Of a DNA stretch of 64,000 bases, positions 25,544 to 34,409 are shown in pieces. The stretch comes from Chitinophagaceae bacterium (GTDB taxonomy: Bacteria > Bacteroidota > Bacteroidia > Chitinophagales > Chitinophagaceae). How positions within the stretch are numbered: the stretch's first letter is position 1; every line of letters starts with the position of its first letter. Both the position numbers and the translations under genes were made by a program. The stretch covers positions 1 through 64,000 of the forward strand of contig CANFKE010000021.1 in the NCBI GenBank assembly GCA_947447465.1, read 5' to 3'. The notes beneath the pieces are model-generated. The model made no database searches. It saw nothing but the letters and a program-made list of their open reading frames with translations, and was not told where the DNA came from.

Positions 25544-25702
25544 TTAGATCATACCTTTCTCCTTCATTTCTTTAGCAAGTTTTGCCGGTATAGGACGGCA
25601 TTGGCAGTTCTTCTGATGCTCCTGATGCCATTTAACTCTTTGTTCAAAGGTCGCATGTTCAGGCATTCGGTGCTCTTCATGCCACTCACGATTGATTTTC
25701 AT
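25544..25702 (-). CDS. His/Cys-rich 52-residue conserved-looking protein
   Basis: A 52-residue soluble protein with five histidines and a CQC pair in about 35 residues, arranged as REWHEEHRMPEHAT then QRVKWHQEHQKNCQCRPIP. I recall similar short hypothetical proteins but know no function; the spacing would suit metal binding. The start at 25702 is favoured over a 16-residue upstream extension because TATTTTTA sits four bases before it. It lies between the haemoglobin and valS genes on the minus strand. Confidence 0.7.
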   Translation of the reverse strand: MKINREWHEEHRMPEHATFEQRVKWHQEHQKNCQCRPIPAKLAKEMKEKGMI

Positions 25703-25706
25703 ATGG

Positions 25707-25714
25707 TAAAAATA
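25707..25714 (-). promoter_or_regulatory. Near-consensus -7 element abutting a start codon
   Basis: TATTTTTA, one base off TAnnTTTG, ends four bases before the ATG at 25702. Confidence 0.35.
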
Positions 25715-25824
25715 AGCACAAGTCAATTTATTGACCCTGATCTGAATCACCAGGTCAAAACATTAAAAACGATCCAATATTGACAAAATACCCCTATATA
25801 CGCTATAAACTGTGTGTGGTGCCT

Positions 25825-25832
25825 TATATTTG
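25825..25832 (+). promoter_or_regulatory. valS -7 element
   Basis: TATATTTG, an exact TAnnTTTG match, ends 12 bases before the ATG at 25845 and rules out an in-frame ATG at 25812. Confidence 0.5.
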
Positions 25833-25844
25833 CGATATAACGTT

Positions 25845-28472
25845 ATGGAATTAAGTAAGAATTTTCAGCATAAAGAAGCGGAAGAGCAATGGTATGCCCA
25901 TTGGGAAAAGAAAGGATATTTTAAAAGTACCCCGGACGAACGGGAGCCTTACACTATAGTGATGCCCCCACCCAATGTGACCGGCATCCTGCACATGGGT
26001 CATGCCCTCAATAACAGCGTTCAAGATATACTTATTCGCCGTGCTAAAATGATGGGCTACAATACCTGCTGGGTACCCGGCACAGACCATGCCAGTATAG
26101 CTACCGAAGCTAAGGTAGTAGGTATGCTGCGTGATCGTGGTATTGATAAAAAGAACTTATCCCGGGAAGAGTTCCTCAAGTATGCCTGGGAATGGAAGGA
26201 AGAATATGGCGGTATCATACTGGAACAACTTCGCAAACTGGGATGCGCTCTCGACTGGGATCGCACTACATTCACACTCGATGATGACTACTATGCATCG
26301 GTGATACGCGTATTCGTTGATCTGTACAATAAGGGCAATATATTCCGTGGTGTAAAGATGATCAATTGGGATCCTAAGGCTAAAACCGCTCTTAGTGACG
26401 AGGAAGTAAACCACAAACAAATGAACTCTAAGCTGACCTATGTGAAATACCGCATAGACAGCGACAAAGAAGAGTATATAACCATTGCTACTGTTCGCCC
26501 TGAAACTATTCTGGGAGACACTGCTGTATGTGTACACCCGGAAGATGAGCGCTACGCACACCTGAAAGGCATGTATTGTTTTGTGCCTATCATTAACAGA
26601 CGTGTGCCTATCATCTTTGATGATTATATAGATAAGGAGTTTGGTACGGGTGCATTGAAGGTAACTCCGGCGCATGATATCAATGACTATAATCTGGGGC
26701 AGAAGCACAACCTGCAGGTGATTGACACCATCAATGAAGATGGTACAATGAGCAGCCATGCAGGTAAATATGAAGGGCTGGATCGTTTTGTAGTTCGTAA
26801 AAAAATTGTAGAGGACCTGAAAGAACTGGGCCTGGTAGTAAAGGAAGAGGACTATGTAAATCAGGTAGGCTTTAGTGAGCGCACTGATGTAGTGATAGAG
26901 CCAAGGCTGAGTATGCAATGGTGGTGCAAGATGGGCGAATTGGCTAAACCTGCGATCGATGCCGTTGCGGATAATGATATCGAATTCCACCCGGGAAAGT
27001 TCAAGAACCTGTACCGTCACTGGATGGAGAACATCAAAGATTGGTGCATCAGTCGCCAGCTATGGTGGGGACAGCGCATACCTGCATGGTATGATACAGA
27101 AGGAACCATCTATGTAGCGGAAACTGCAGCACAAGCTCACGAACAGTATAAGACAAAGAAACCGGCGTTGGCTGCACAACATGCAGAACTAAGGCAGGAA
27201 GAAGATGTTTTGGACACTTGGTTCAGTAGCTGGCTATGGCCAATGGAAGTATTTGACTGGAATAAGACTCCCGATAATGCAGAACTGGCTTACTACTACC
27301 CAACCAATACTTTGGTCACCGCTCCAGAGATCATCTTCTTCTGGGTAGCGCGTATGATCATGGCGGGTTATGAATTCAAAGGACAATTACCATTTAAAGA
27401 AGTTTACTTTACCGGCATTGTAAGAGATAAGCAAGGCAGGAAGATGAGTAAGTCTTTGGGCAATTCTCCGGACCTGCTGAAGATGATCGATGATTTCGGA
27501 GCGGACGTAGTTCGCTTCAGCGTAATGATCTGCTCACCTGCGGGTAATGATGTTCTGTTCGACGAAGCAGGACTGGAACAAGGCCGTAACTTCTGCAACA
27601 AGATGTGGAATGCAATGAAGCTGGTGAAAGGCTGGGAAAGCCGCTGTCAGGATGGCATTGATGATGCGCAGGTTCGTTTTGCTATGGACTGGATGGACGC
27701 TCGTCTGGCACAAGTGAGTGGTGAAGTAGCGGAACTGATGAAGGACTTTAAACTGAGTGAAGGACTAAAGACCGTTTACTCATTGATATGGAATGACTTC
27801 TGTTCATGGTATCTGGAGTGGGTAAAACCTGCACAAGATCAACCAATAGCCACCCATATCTACGAGCGCACAATAAATATATTCGAGCAGTTGATTCAGT
27901 TGCTGCACCCGTTCATGCCTTTCGTAACAGAAGATATTTATCATATCCTCCGTGAGCGTGCAGATGGCGATGATCTGATACAAAAACAACTGCCGGCATA
28001 TCAGGCTCCTGATGCTGAAATGCTGAAAGCCGGATCTATGCTGCAAGAAGTGATATCAGCCATACGCGACACCCGAAATAAGAACCAACTGAAGCCTAAA
28101 GAGGTGATCAACCTATGGGTAGATACCCAGCACAGAGCATTCTATGAGCGTACTATCGACATTTTGCGTAAACAGATCAATGCTGCTGAAATAGGCTTTA
28201 CAGATACCCCTAAGCAGGGTTGTATGTCTATGGTCGTACAAACAGACAAACTGTATCTGCATGCACCCAATGCTACCGTTGATACCGTTGCCCAAAAGGC
28301 AGATATGGAGAAAGACCTGGCCTACCTCAAAGGATTTGTGGCCAGTGTAGAGAAAAAGTTATTGAATGAGAAGTTTGTGCAAAATGCCAAACCGGAAGTA
28401 ATAGAGAATGAACGCAAGAAGCATGCTGATGCAATGGACAAAATAAAAGCCATTGAAGAAAGCCTGAAGTAA
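25845..28472 (+). CDS. valS: Valyl-tRNA synthetase
   Basis: ValRS charges tRNA-Val; 875 residues, the normal length. The class I signatures are intact: HIGH-type HMGH (50-53, in PPPNVTGILHMGH) and KMSKS (533-537). Between them are the Rossmann fold and the CP1 editing domain that removes threonine (ATVRPETILGDTAV region). The anticodon-binding domain follows, and a C-terminal coiled coil (last 65 residues, QKADMEKDLAYLKGF to KIKAIEESLK) typical of ValRS. Start at ATG 25845 is set by the nearby promoter and the MELSKNFQHKE opening. Confidence 0.97.
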   Translation: MELSKNFQHKEAEEQWYAHWEKKGYFKSTPDEREPYTIVMPPPNVTGILHMGHALNNSVQDILIRRAKMMGYNTCWVPGTDHASIATEAKVVGMLRDRGIDKKNLSREEFLKYAWEWKEEYGGIILEQLRKLGCALDWDRTTFTLDDDYYASVIRVFVDLYNKGNIFRGVKMINWDPKAKTALSDEEVNHKQMNSKLTYVKYRIDSDKEEYITIATVRPETILGDTAVCVHPEDERYAHLKGMYCFVPIINRRVPIIFDDYIDKEFGTGALKVTPAHDINDYNLGQKHNLQVIDTINEDGTMSSHAGKYEGLDRFVVRKKIVEDLKELGLVVKEEDYVNQVGFSERTDVVIEPRLSMQWWCKMGELAKPAIDAVADNDIEFHPGKFKNLYRHWMENIKDWCISRQLWWGQRIPAWYDTEGTIYVAETAAQAHEQYKTKKPALAAQHAELRQEEDVLDTWFSSWLWPMEVFDWNKTPDNAELAYYYPTNTLVTAPEIIFFWVARMIMAGYEFKGQLPFKEVYFTGIVRDKQGRKMSKSLGNSPDLLKMIDDFGADVVRFSVMICSPAGNDVLFDEAGLEQGRNFCNKMWNAMKLVKGWESRCQDGIDDAQVRFAMDWMDARLAQVSGEVAELMKDFKLSEGLKTVYSLIWNDFCSWYLEWVKPAQDQPIATHIYERTINIFEQLIQLLHPFMPFVTEDIYHILRERADGDDLIQKQLPAYQAPDAEMLKAGSMLQEVISAIRDTRNKNQLKPKEVINLWVDTQHRAFYERTIDILRKQINAAEIGFTDTPKQGCMSMVVQTDKLYLHAPNATVDTVAQKADMEKDLAYLKGFVASVEKKLLNEKFVQNAKPEVIENERKKHADAMDKIKAIEESLK

Positions 28473-28535
28473 CACATTGGTTCAGACAGCAAAGATTGTG
28501 CTTAGTTTTATTTAGAGAAATTTTGAGATCATAAC

Positions 28536-29078
28536 ATGGCTAAACGTGCAGGAAAAATAGTAGCGGGAGTGCTGGCAACAATGTGTTGCGTGACACTATG
28601 GGCGCAGCAAAAAGCAGTGACCACCCAGTCAAAGACCTCTGGCAAAGACACTGCCACAGCACGAGCAAAAAAGAGAGTACCCAAGCCTGTAGTTTATTTG
28701 GGACATTCTAATTTTTCGGGCGGCGACATCGTTGCGAAGGAATTTGACTCACTGCTGAAACAAGGTATTTCTGCCAGAGATGAGAAAGGTAATCTGATGA
28801 AGGTCCTGGGTTTCAACTTCAACTACGCCGAACGCCGACTATTTGAAAACGAAGAAGGTGAAATGTCTATGCAAATAGACTTTGCTACAGAGTATTGCCC
28901 CGGCGATACGATCACACCCAATATATCAGGCAGTATTTATGACCGTATCAAGAGCGGCGATACCGTATTCATTGCACAAGTACTTCTGGAAAGAAAAGTC
29001 GGTAATGATATCGACACCGTTTTTGGGAAAGAGATGAAATGTGTTATCAGAAAGCCTGCGGCACCAACCATCAAATAA
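28536..29078 (+). CDS. Secreted protein resembling the GldM C-terminal domain
   Basis: A 180-residue exported protein with a signal peptide (to about residue 23, TLWAQQ) and a short Thr/Lys-rich linker. From residue 48 on, the pattern VYLGHSNFSGGDIVAKEF, GISARDEKG, VLGFNFNYAER, then SIYDRIKSGDTVFIAQVLLE and CVIRKP resembles the last periplasmic domain of the T9SS motor protein GldM, but the transmembrane and first three GldM domains are missing. If right, it is a free-standing adhesin-like beta domain. The similarity is judged by eye; otherwise treat as unknown. A strong terminator follows. Confidence 0.6.
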   Translation: MAKRAGKIVAGVLATMCCVTLWAQQKAVTTQSKTSGKDTATARAKKRVPKPVVYLGHSNFSGGDIVAKEFDSLLKQGISARDEKGNLMKVLGFNFNYAERRLFENEEGEMSMQIDFATEYCPGDTITPNISGSIYDRIKSGDTVFIAQVLLERKVGNDIDTVFGKEMKCVIRKPAAPTIK

Positions 29079-29081
29079 CAT

Positions 29082-29121
29082 AAACACTAACGCCACTACA
29101 AGAGTAGTGGCGTTAGTGTTT
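29082..29121. terminator. Strong terminator
   Basis: A perfect 17-bp stem (29082-29098 with 29105-29121), six-base loop, followed by T-rich sequence; ends the valS-side transcript. Confidence 0.85.
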
Positions 29122-29198
29122 TACCCTCTTATACCAGACCAACTTAACCGCAAGCATTAGAGAATCGGGCAGTATTATCAGGTACTTAGATACGATAA

Positions 29199-30047
29199 TT
29201 AATTGTCCAGTTTTATTTCAAACAATTTAGGCCAGTTCTTTCCTGTTACGAAAATGCGGTTAGTCGCCTTGTCATAAGCAATACCATTCAGCACTTCAGG
29301 TGCGCCTCTGCGATCAGAAATGGGTGGTATGCCTCCCCGCTGACGAATAGTAGATAGGTCAGCACGACCCACTACGTGACCGGTTGCTGTATCTATCTTC
29401 AGAATAACGTCTTTCTGCCATTGATTAGCATAAATAAAGCCATTGATCAATTCCAATTCATTGAGCTCATTCACAGGTCCATGTTCGTCAGAAACATTGA
29501 GTCGCTTTACTTCTTTAAATGTAGCAGGATCGATATAATGTAATACATTACTGCCATCGTCAAATATAAGCTGAGCACCATTGTTGGTCATACCCCAGCC
29601 TTCCTGCGTTGCGAAATCGAATGTACCTATCTGTTTTAATGTCTTCTCATCGTATATAAATCCTTTTCCTTCACGATAAGTGAGCTGGTATATCTTTCCG
29701 TTAAGTATGGTCAATCCTTCACCAAAGTACTTAGCATCCATCTTAGTTGATGCCAGTACTTTACCTGTAACTGCATCCACTTTACGAATATCTGACGAAC
29801 CATATTCACCGGTACTTTCAAAGAAAGATCCGTCTTTATATTCAAGCCCTTCCGTAAACGCAGTAGGCTGATGAGGATACTCCTTGACTATATCGAAAGA
29901 GATAACCTTTGGCACTACCTGATCTGCAACAGGCTCTGATGGCGGTGTAGTATTGACTGCAGGCTTGTTATTATCGCCATTACATGCTGCTATGAACAAA
30001 GCTGCAACAAGAAGGCTGTATCTACTGTACTTTTTGAGTGCTTTCAT
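29199..30047 (-). CDS. Glutaminyl-peptide cyclotransferase, lipoprotein
   Basis: A 282-residue lipoprotein (lipobox FIAAC, Cys22) of the plant/bacterial-type glutaminyl cyclase family, a five-bladed beta-propeller that turns N-terminal glutamine into pyroglutamate. Typical signatures are PHQPTAFTEGLEY (about 58-70), FGEGLTILNGKIYQLTY (108-124), EGWGMTNNG (148-156) and ELELINGFIYANQW (195-208). It likely acts on exported proteins whose signal cleavage exposes glutamine, common in Bacteroidota. The 5' end overlaps the upstream gene by 26 bases. Confidence 0.88.
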   Translation of the reverse strand: MKALKKYSRYSLLVAALFIAACNGDNNKPAVNTTPPSEPVADQVVPKVISFDIVKEYPHQPTAFTEGLEYKDGSFFESTGEYGSSDIRKVDAVTGKVLASTKMDAKYFGEGLTILNGKIYQLTYREGKGFIYDEKTLKQIGTFDFATQEGWGMTNNGAQLIFDDGSNVLHYIDPATFKEVKRLNVSDEHGPVNELNELELINGFIYANQWQKDVILKIDTATGHVVGRADLSTIRQRGGIPPISDRRGAPEVLNGIAYDKATNRIFVTGKNWPKLFEIKLDN

Positions 30048-30630
30048 ATCTTCTGAACCCTATTGGTTCCGGTTTGTATTGTTTTTGAGATTCCTGCTGC
30101 ATTTCGTGCTGCTGCAGATCTACCATGCCGGTGAAACTACTGTAAAAGGCCACTTCCATAGCCTTTGCCACCAACTCATCTATCACCTCAGATGTCAACT
30201 GCTTTGGGTGGTCCACAATGGCGATATTGATGTATTCAGGCTTTTCAGATCCGTTACTATAGTGCGGTTGCAGCAATACCAGGATCTGCCCTGTAATAGT
30301 TGGCGTGAATACCAGATAGAAACCCTCCTCTATATATTCTTTTTTCTCACCGATAGCATTCCTGAAAGACACATTCAGCGGCATATCTCCCGAACGGAAT
30401 GTAAGCGATGGTAATTTGGCACAAGTGCCATTGATATCATCGTTATAAGCATGACTGGTATCTACATAGAAGCCCGGCTTATATTCAGCCTTTTGATTGA
30501 GCAAATCAGCTATCTCAGTAAGATGAGTGCGCACCTCCTTAAAATGCTCCAACCATTCCGCCCGACGGTCTTCTACATTCTTAAGTCCCAGTGCATATCT
30601 GTTGGCAACAAGTAGAATTTTGTCTGTCAT
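30022..30630 (-). CDS. Unknown cytoplasmic protein
   Basis: A 202-residue protein without signal or membrane segments. An N-terminal helical region (ILLVANRYALGLKNVEDRRA, HFKEVRTHLTEIADLL) leads into a beta-rich middle (LTFRSGDMPLNVSFRN, GFYLVFTPTITGQILVLLQP) and a Gln-rich tail. No family is recognised. The start at 30630 is chosen because an upstream extension would run through the fabD terminator hairpin. The 3' end overlaps the cyclotransferase start, so the pair is translationally linked. Confidence 0.7.
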   Translation of the reverse strand: MTDKILLVANRYALGLKNVEDRRAEWLEHFKEVRTHLTEIADLLNQKAEYKPGFYVDTSHAYNDDINGTCAKLPSLTFRSGDMPLNVSFRNAIGEKKEYIEEGFYLVFTPTITGQILVLLQPHYSNGSEKPEYINIAIVDHPKQLTSEVIDELVAKAMEVAFYSSFTGMVDLQQHEMQQESQKQYKPEPIGFRRYESTQKVQ

Positions 30631-30646
30631 CTGTATTACTTTAAAC

Positions 30647-30679
30647 AGATATGGCACACCTTGAAAGTGTGCCATATCT
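30647..30679 (-). terminator. fabD terminator
   Basis: A 13-bp perfect stem AGATATGGCACAC (30647-30659) with GTGTGCCATATCT (30667-30679), eight bases past the fabD stop on the minus strand. Confidence 0.75.
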
Positions 30680-30687
30680 TATGGATA

Positions 30688-31569
30688 TTAGTTGATTCCG
30701 TCTGTTGACATATCGCGGGCTACCTTTTTCACAAGCCCTTGCAGTACAGCACCCGGACCTACCTCGGTAAAGTGAGTGGCCCCGTTCTCTACCATTTTCT
30801 GAACGGTCTGTGTCCAGCGAACCGGCATGGTCAACTGATTGATGAGGTTCTGCCTGATGACATCCGGTGTTATATAAGGATGAGCATCAACATTCTGATA
30901 GACCGGACAAGTCGGATTATTGAACGTAGTGTTACCAATGGCAGCTGCTAATTCTTCACGAGCAGGCTCCATCAGTGGTGAGTGGAATGCGCCACCTACA
31001 GGCAATGGCAGTGCACGTTTTGCACCTGCAGCCTTCATCAACTCACAGGCTATACGGATACCTTCCATAGTACCGCTGATCACCAATTGGCCCGGGCAAT
31101 TATAATTAGCGGGCACTACTATCTCCCCCTCTACCTGCTTACATACCTCTTCCACCTTAGCATCATCTAAGCCAAGAATAGCCGCCATAGTAGATGGATT
31201 CAATTCGCATGCACGCTGCATAGCGTCTGCGCGTTTTGCTACCAAACGTAAACCATCTTCAAAAGACAATACCTTATTGGCCACAAGTGCCGAAAATTCA
31301 CCCAATGAATGACCTGCTACCATATCAGGAGTCAGTCCCGCGGTAGTTTCAAAAAGTATAACTGAATGGAGGAATATTGCAGGTTGAGTAACATTAGTCT
31401 GCTTCAGATCGGCATCGGTACCATTGAACATAAGATCAGTGATACGGAATCCCAGAATTTCATTTGCCTGTTCAAAGTATTCCCTGGCCAGTGTGCTGCT
31501 TTCGTACAGGATCTTACCCATACCTACAAATTGAGAACCTTGTCCCGGAAATATGTATGCGTGCTTCAT
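30688..31569 (-). CDS. fabD: Malonyl-CoA:ACP transacylase
   Basis: FabD moves malonyl groups from CoA to acyl carrier protein for fatty acid synthesis; 293 residues. Landmarks are FPGQGSQFVGMG (7-18), the active-site GHSLG (86-90, Ser88), and GGAFHSPLM with the catalytic histidine (about 200). Start at ATG 31569 gives the canonical MKHAYIFPGQG opening; a 16-residue upstream extension is not family-like. fabG and fabH are also in the window but about 29 kb away, so the fab genes are dispersed. Confidence 0.95.
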   Translation of the reverse strand: MKHAYIFPGQGSQFVGMGKILYESSTLAREYFEQANEILGFRITDLMFNGTDADLKQTNVTQPAIFLHSVILFETTAGLTPDMVAGHSLGEFSALVANKVLSFEDGLRLVAKRADAMQRACELNPSTMAAILGLDDAKVEEVCKQVEGEIVVPANYNCPGQLVISGTMEGIRIACELMKAAGAKRALPLPVGGAFHSPLMEPAREELAAAIGNTTFNNPTCPVYQNVDAHPYITPDVIRQNLINQLTMPVRWTQTVQKMVENGATHFTEVGPGAVLQGLVKKVARDMSTDGIN

Positions 31570-31759
31570 GCTTGTTTTTTTTGCTAAGATAAGTACGATC
31601 ACACAATAGTTCTGCAAAAGGGGCTTTGTGATGTTATTTTTTATTGAATGGCCAATTTAGTAGGGAACAGTATATGCGTCTTTGCCACTTCGGTAACCGT
31701 TATTAAAATACTCTATACCATTATCGGTAGTTTGAAGCGGAGATGTAGGGGTATGGTCG

Positions 31760-31767
31760 TAAATTTG
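31760..31767 (+). promoter_or_regulatory. ytxJ -7 element abutting the start codon
   Basis: TAAATTTG, exact consensus, ends four bases before the ATG at 31772, predicting a leaderless mRNA. Confidence 0.5.
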
Positions 31768-31771
31768 CAAT

Positions 31772-32098
31772 ATGAATTGGATAGAATTGACCGACGAGCA
31801 GCAATTGCAGCAGATCAACGAATTAAGCACTAAAGAACCGGTAGTCATCTTTAAACACAGTACCAGATGCTCTATCAGCTCTATGGCCAAAAGCAGGCTG
31901 GAGCGGGAGAAAGCACCGGAAAACACTCCTTTCTACTATCTTGACCTGATCAAGTATCGTAATATTTCAAATAAAATCGCCGCAGATTATTCTGTACATC
32001 ATGAATCGCCGCAGATACTATTGATAAAGAATGGAGAATGTGTATATGAGGAAACCCATAACGGCATTAACATGAAAGACATAGCAGAACAACTGTAA
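31772..32098 (+). CDS. ytxJ: Bacillithiol system redox-active protein YtxJ
   Basis: A 108-residue thioredoxin-fold protein. The single active cysteine lies in HSTRCSISSMA (29-39, Cys33, CxxS form) and the cis-proline loop in ESPQILLIKNG. YtxJ-type proteins are proposed monothiol bacilliredoxins that remove bacillithiol from protein thiols, so this organism probably makes bacillithiol; biosynthesis genes (bshA, bshB, bshC) are not in the window. It is a single-gene unit convergent with the MATE gene. Confidence 0.9.
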   Translation: MNWIELTDEQQLQQINELSTKEPVVIFKHSTRCSISSMAKSRLEREKAPENTPFYYLDLIKYRNISNKIAADYSVHHESPQILLIKNGECVYEETHNGINMKDIAEQL

Positions 32099-32125
32099 CT
32101 TGTCTAAGAGATTTGTCAGACAATT

Positions 32126-33466
32126 TCATATCTTCTTACCTCTCCATTTACCACTTTTCAGGTAGATGGATGAGCAAAGAAGCAGAGTGATCCAATATAC
32201 AAATTCTGATCCCCAACAAATGTACAGGGCACTCTGTTTCAGGTAGATAAAGTAATAACAATATACCAGATAAGCACCTACACAACCTATCTCCATTGAG
32301 AGGTTGACCAATGTATTGCCGGTACCCACTACCGCATTGAAAGCTACTGTAGAGACCGACATAATGAGTGTAGCCACAACAATGACCCTGAGACTAGGAA
32401 TAGTGAAGTCAATGAGTGACAGATCGCCAGAGTAAAAAGACAGAAATTCGTGAGAGAAGAGTAGCAATATCAGGCAAAGACCCAGGCAATACAAGAAACT
32501 GAGTTTAGATATTTTCAGCACCAGTCTCATTACATCCTGAGATCTTCCCTGCCCTATTACATTGCTGACCATGGTATTGCATGTGGTAGCTAGCGCCCAT
32601 GTGCCCACACTAACCAACCCGAATATGCTGCGCAGCATTTGAGATGCAGCCAAAGATTGCTTACCCAGATGCTCGATAAAGAAGAAAAAGACCAGCCAAC
32701 CTCCTATACTGAACATGAACTGAACAATAAGCGGTGCAGCCACTTTGAGCGACTGCTTTGAATGTTCAAAATCGAAGCGGATATACTTGAATATCTGATA
32801 CTCTTTATGCAGGCTGTGGTAGAAGAATATGCCTACCATGGTGAGACAATAGGCTACCTCTGCAATTACTGATGCCAAAGCTGCACCACTAAAACCAAGT
32901 GCCGGGAAGCCCCAATGACCAAAAATGAGCAAATAGTCGAATGCAATATTGAGTACAGTAGTGACCAACGAACCGTAAATAAGGAGCCTCGACCGGCCGA
33001 TAGATATAAAAAAGGAACTGAACAGTTGGGCCAACACAAGAAACGGTAATCCCCATACCCTGATGTAAACAAAATTGATACTCATGGAGAGATTGTCATT
33101 ATCATTTAGACTGACCCCAAAGAGAATAGGCACAAACCACAAAGTGAGCACCATTAGTGCTAAGGAGAACATGAGTGACAACATAGCGCCATTCATGAAG
33201 GTTTCGGCAATACCATTCTTATTTTCCTGTCCGGCACGACGAGCCATTTGTATTTGCACACCACTGCTCAGGCCATAACCAATCATAGACAGAATAAGGT
33301 AGAAAACACCTGTAATGCCATTTACTCCCAGCTCGCGCTGCCCCAACATGCCCATAAAGACATTATTGGTAAAGAAATTGGCCTGTGGTATGAATAAAGC
33401 AACAGAAATAGGAAGTGCTAACTGTATTATTTCTTTATTGGTTGCCGATACACTTAGTTTTTCCAT
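32126..33466 (-). CDS. MATE family efflux transporter
   Basis: A 446-residue integral membrane protein with about twelve helices, of the multidrug and toxic compound extrusion superfamily. The repeat hallmarks are ALPISVALFIPQANFFTNNV near the start and the second-half counterpart around LIVQFMFSIGGWLVFFFF. It should expel organic cations by sodium or proton exchange; substrates are unknown. The start ATG at 33466 is supported by a TAAATTTG element 26 bases upstream, which excludes a longer in-frame extension. Confidence 0.88.
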   Translation of the reverse strand: MEKLSVSATNKEIIQLALPISVALFIPQANFFTNNVFMGMLGQRELGVNGITGVFYLILSMIGYGLSSGVQIQMARRAGQENKNGIAETFMNGAMLSLMFSLALMVLTLWFVPILFGVSLNDNDNLSMSINFVYIRVWGLPFLVLAQLFSSFFISIGRSRLLIYGSLVTTVLNIAFDYLLIFGHWGFPALGFSGAALASVIAEVAYCLTMVGIFFYHSLHKEYQIFKYIRFDFEHSKQSLKVAAPLIVQFMFSIGGWLVFFFFIEHLGKQSLAASQMLRSIFGLVSVGTWALATTCNTMVSNVIGQGRSQDVMRLVLKISKLSFLYCLGLCLILLLFSHEFLSFYSGDLSLIDFTIPSLRVIVVATLIMSVSTVAFNAVVGTGNTLVNLSMEIGCVGAYLVYCYYFIYLKQSALYICWGSEFVYWITLLLCSSIYLKSGKWRGKKI

Positions 33467-33492
33467 TAAGTATTTCCTGTCTATAAGGTGCG

Positions 33493-33500
33493 CAAATTTA
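33493..33500 (-). promoter_or_regulatory. -7 element of the MATE gene
   Basis: TAAATTTG on the minus strand, exact TAnnTTTG, 26 bases before the ATG at 33466. Confidence 0.5.
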
Positions 33501-33581
33501 GGCGTATTTACCTGAATTTTATTTTTATTACTTTTACCCGACAATAATGACGGACATTATCCGGCATTGATCATTATTTAT

Positions 33582-34409
33582 ATGGGTACAGAATATCAGA
33601 ATATATATCGCCAGGTATATAATGTGCGCGAAGATGAGCACTTGCTCTCTGAGACGGATAATGTGACCTGTGTGCTTACGCGCAGGGGGCTGCTGGCGGC
33701 TGCCTATACTGCCAATAATGAACTACTTTCTATACACTATGCGGCGTATGGAAAAGAGCGACCTGTGTGGGAACTGGATTTTTTCGAACAACTATTTGCA
33801 CAGGAACCATTGTTGATAAGACAGGACAAGATAACTAAGGTATTCTTCCTCACCTCTTCCAACATGATAGTACCTGAAGAATTATATGATGCTGCAGAAG
33901 CCCGTAACTGGTTCGATCAGATCCATTTTTCGGAGTTGAATGATACTGTAGAACATTACAAGCTGAACAAAGAACAGGCATATTACATTTACAGTATTCC
34001 ACACGGCATCAATGAACTGGTAAAGATCAATTGCAGAAATGCAGCTGTGATGCCTCTTCCTACTTACCAACTTAGCGGCAAGACCAACCAGACCTCCATA
34101 CAATGCTTCCTGACATGCGAGCAGGCTTGCGTGACCATATATAACAATAACAAATTACTATGGCACAGGGTATTTGACTACACAGGAGCAGAAGACATAG
34201 CTTATGAGATCAGGCTCATTTGCAAAGAACATAAACTTAATGCCGATAAGCTGACCATAGCCTGTGATACCATGAGTGCTGCAGAATATGCAGCAGCAAA
34301 TGCTCTTTCTCAGTACTTCGCAGCCATAACAGATGGTACACAGCAAATGATAAAAGGACTGTGGCAGCCAACTCTGTCGTTTGTAAAACAATTGACCACA
34401 TGCGCATAA
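33582..34409 (+). CDS. DUF3822 family protein
   Basis: A 275-residue soluble protein of the DUF3822 family, a Bacteroidota family with an actin/ASKHA-like look: SETDNVTCVLTRRGLLAA near the start, FLTCEQACVTIYNNNKLLWH in the middle and IRLICKEHKLNADKLTIACD later. No biochemical role is established. Its 3' end overlaps rsmD by ten bases and coaD follows, the order usual in this phylum. ATG at 33582 is used; a TTG 15 bases earlier is unlikely. Confidence 0.82.
   Translation: MGTEYQNIYRQVYNVREDEHLLSETDNVTCVLTRRGLLAAAYTANNELLSIHYAAYGKERPVWELDFFEQLFAQEPLLIRQDKITKVFFLTSSNMIVPEELYDAAEARNWFDQIHFSELNDTVEHYKLNKEQAYYIYSIPHGINELVKINCRNAAVMPLPTYQLSGKTNQTSIQCFLTCEQACVTIYNNNKLLWHRVFDYTGAEDIAYEIRLICKEHKLNADKLTIACDTMSAAEYAAANALSQYFAAITDGTQQMIKGLWQPTLSFVKQLTTCA

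Noticed and set aside
26157-27020. 287-codon ORF opposite valS
   Set aside because: Antisense to conserved ValRS sequence, rich in Tyr/Ile/Phe/His, with no recognisable motif.
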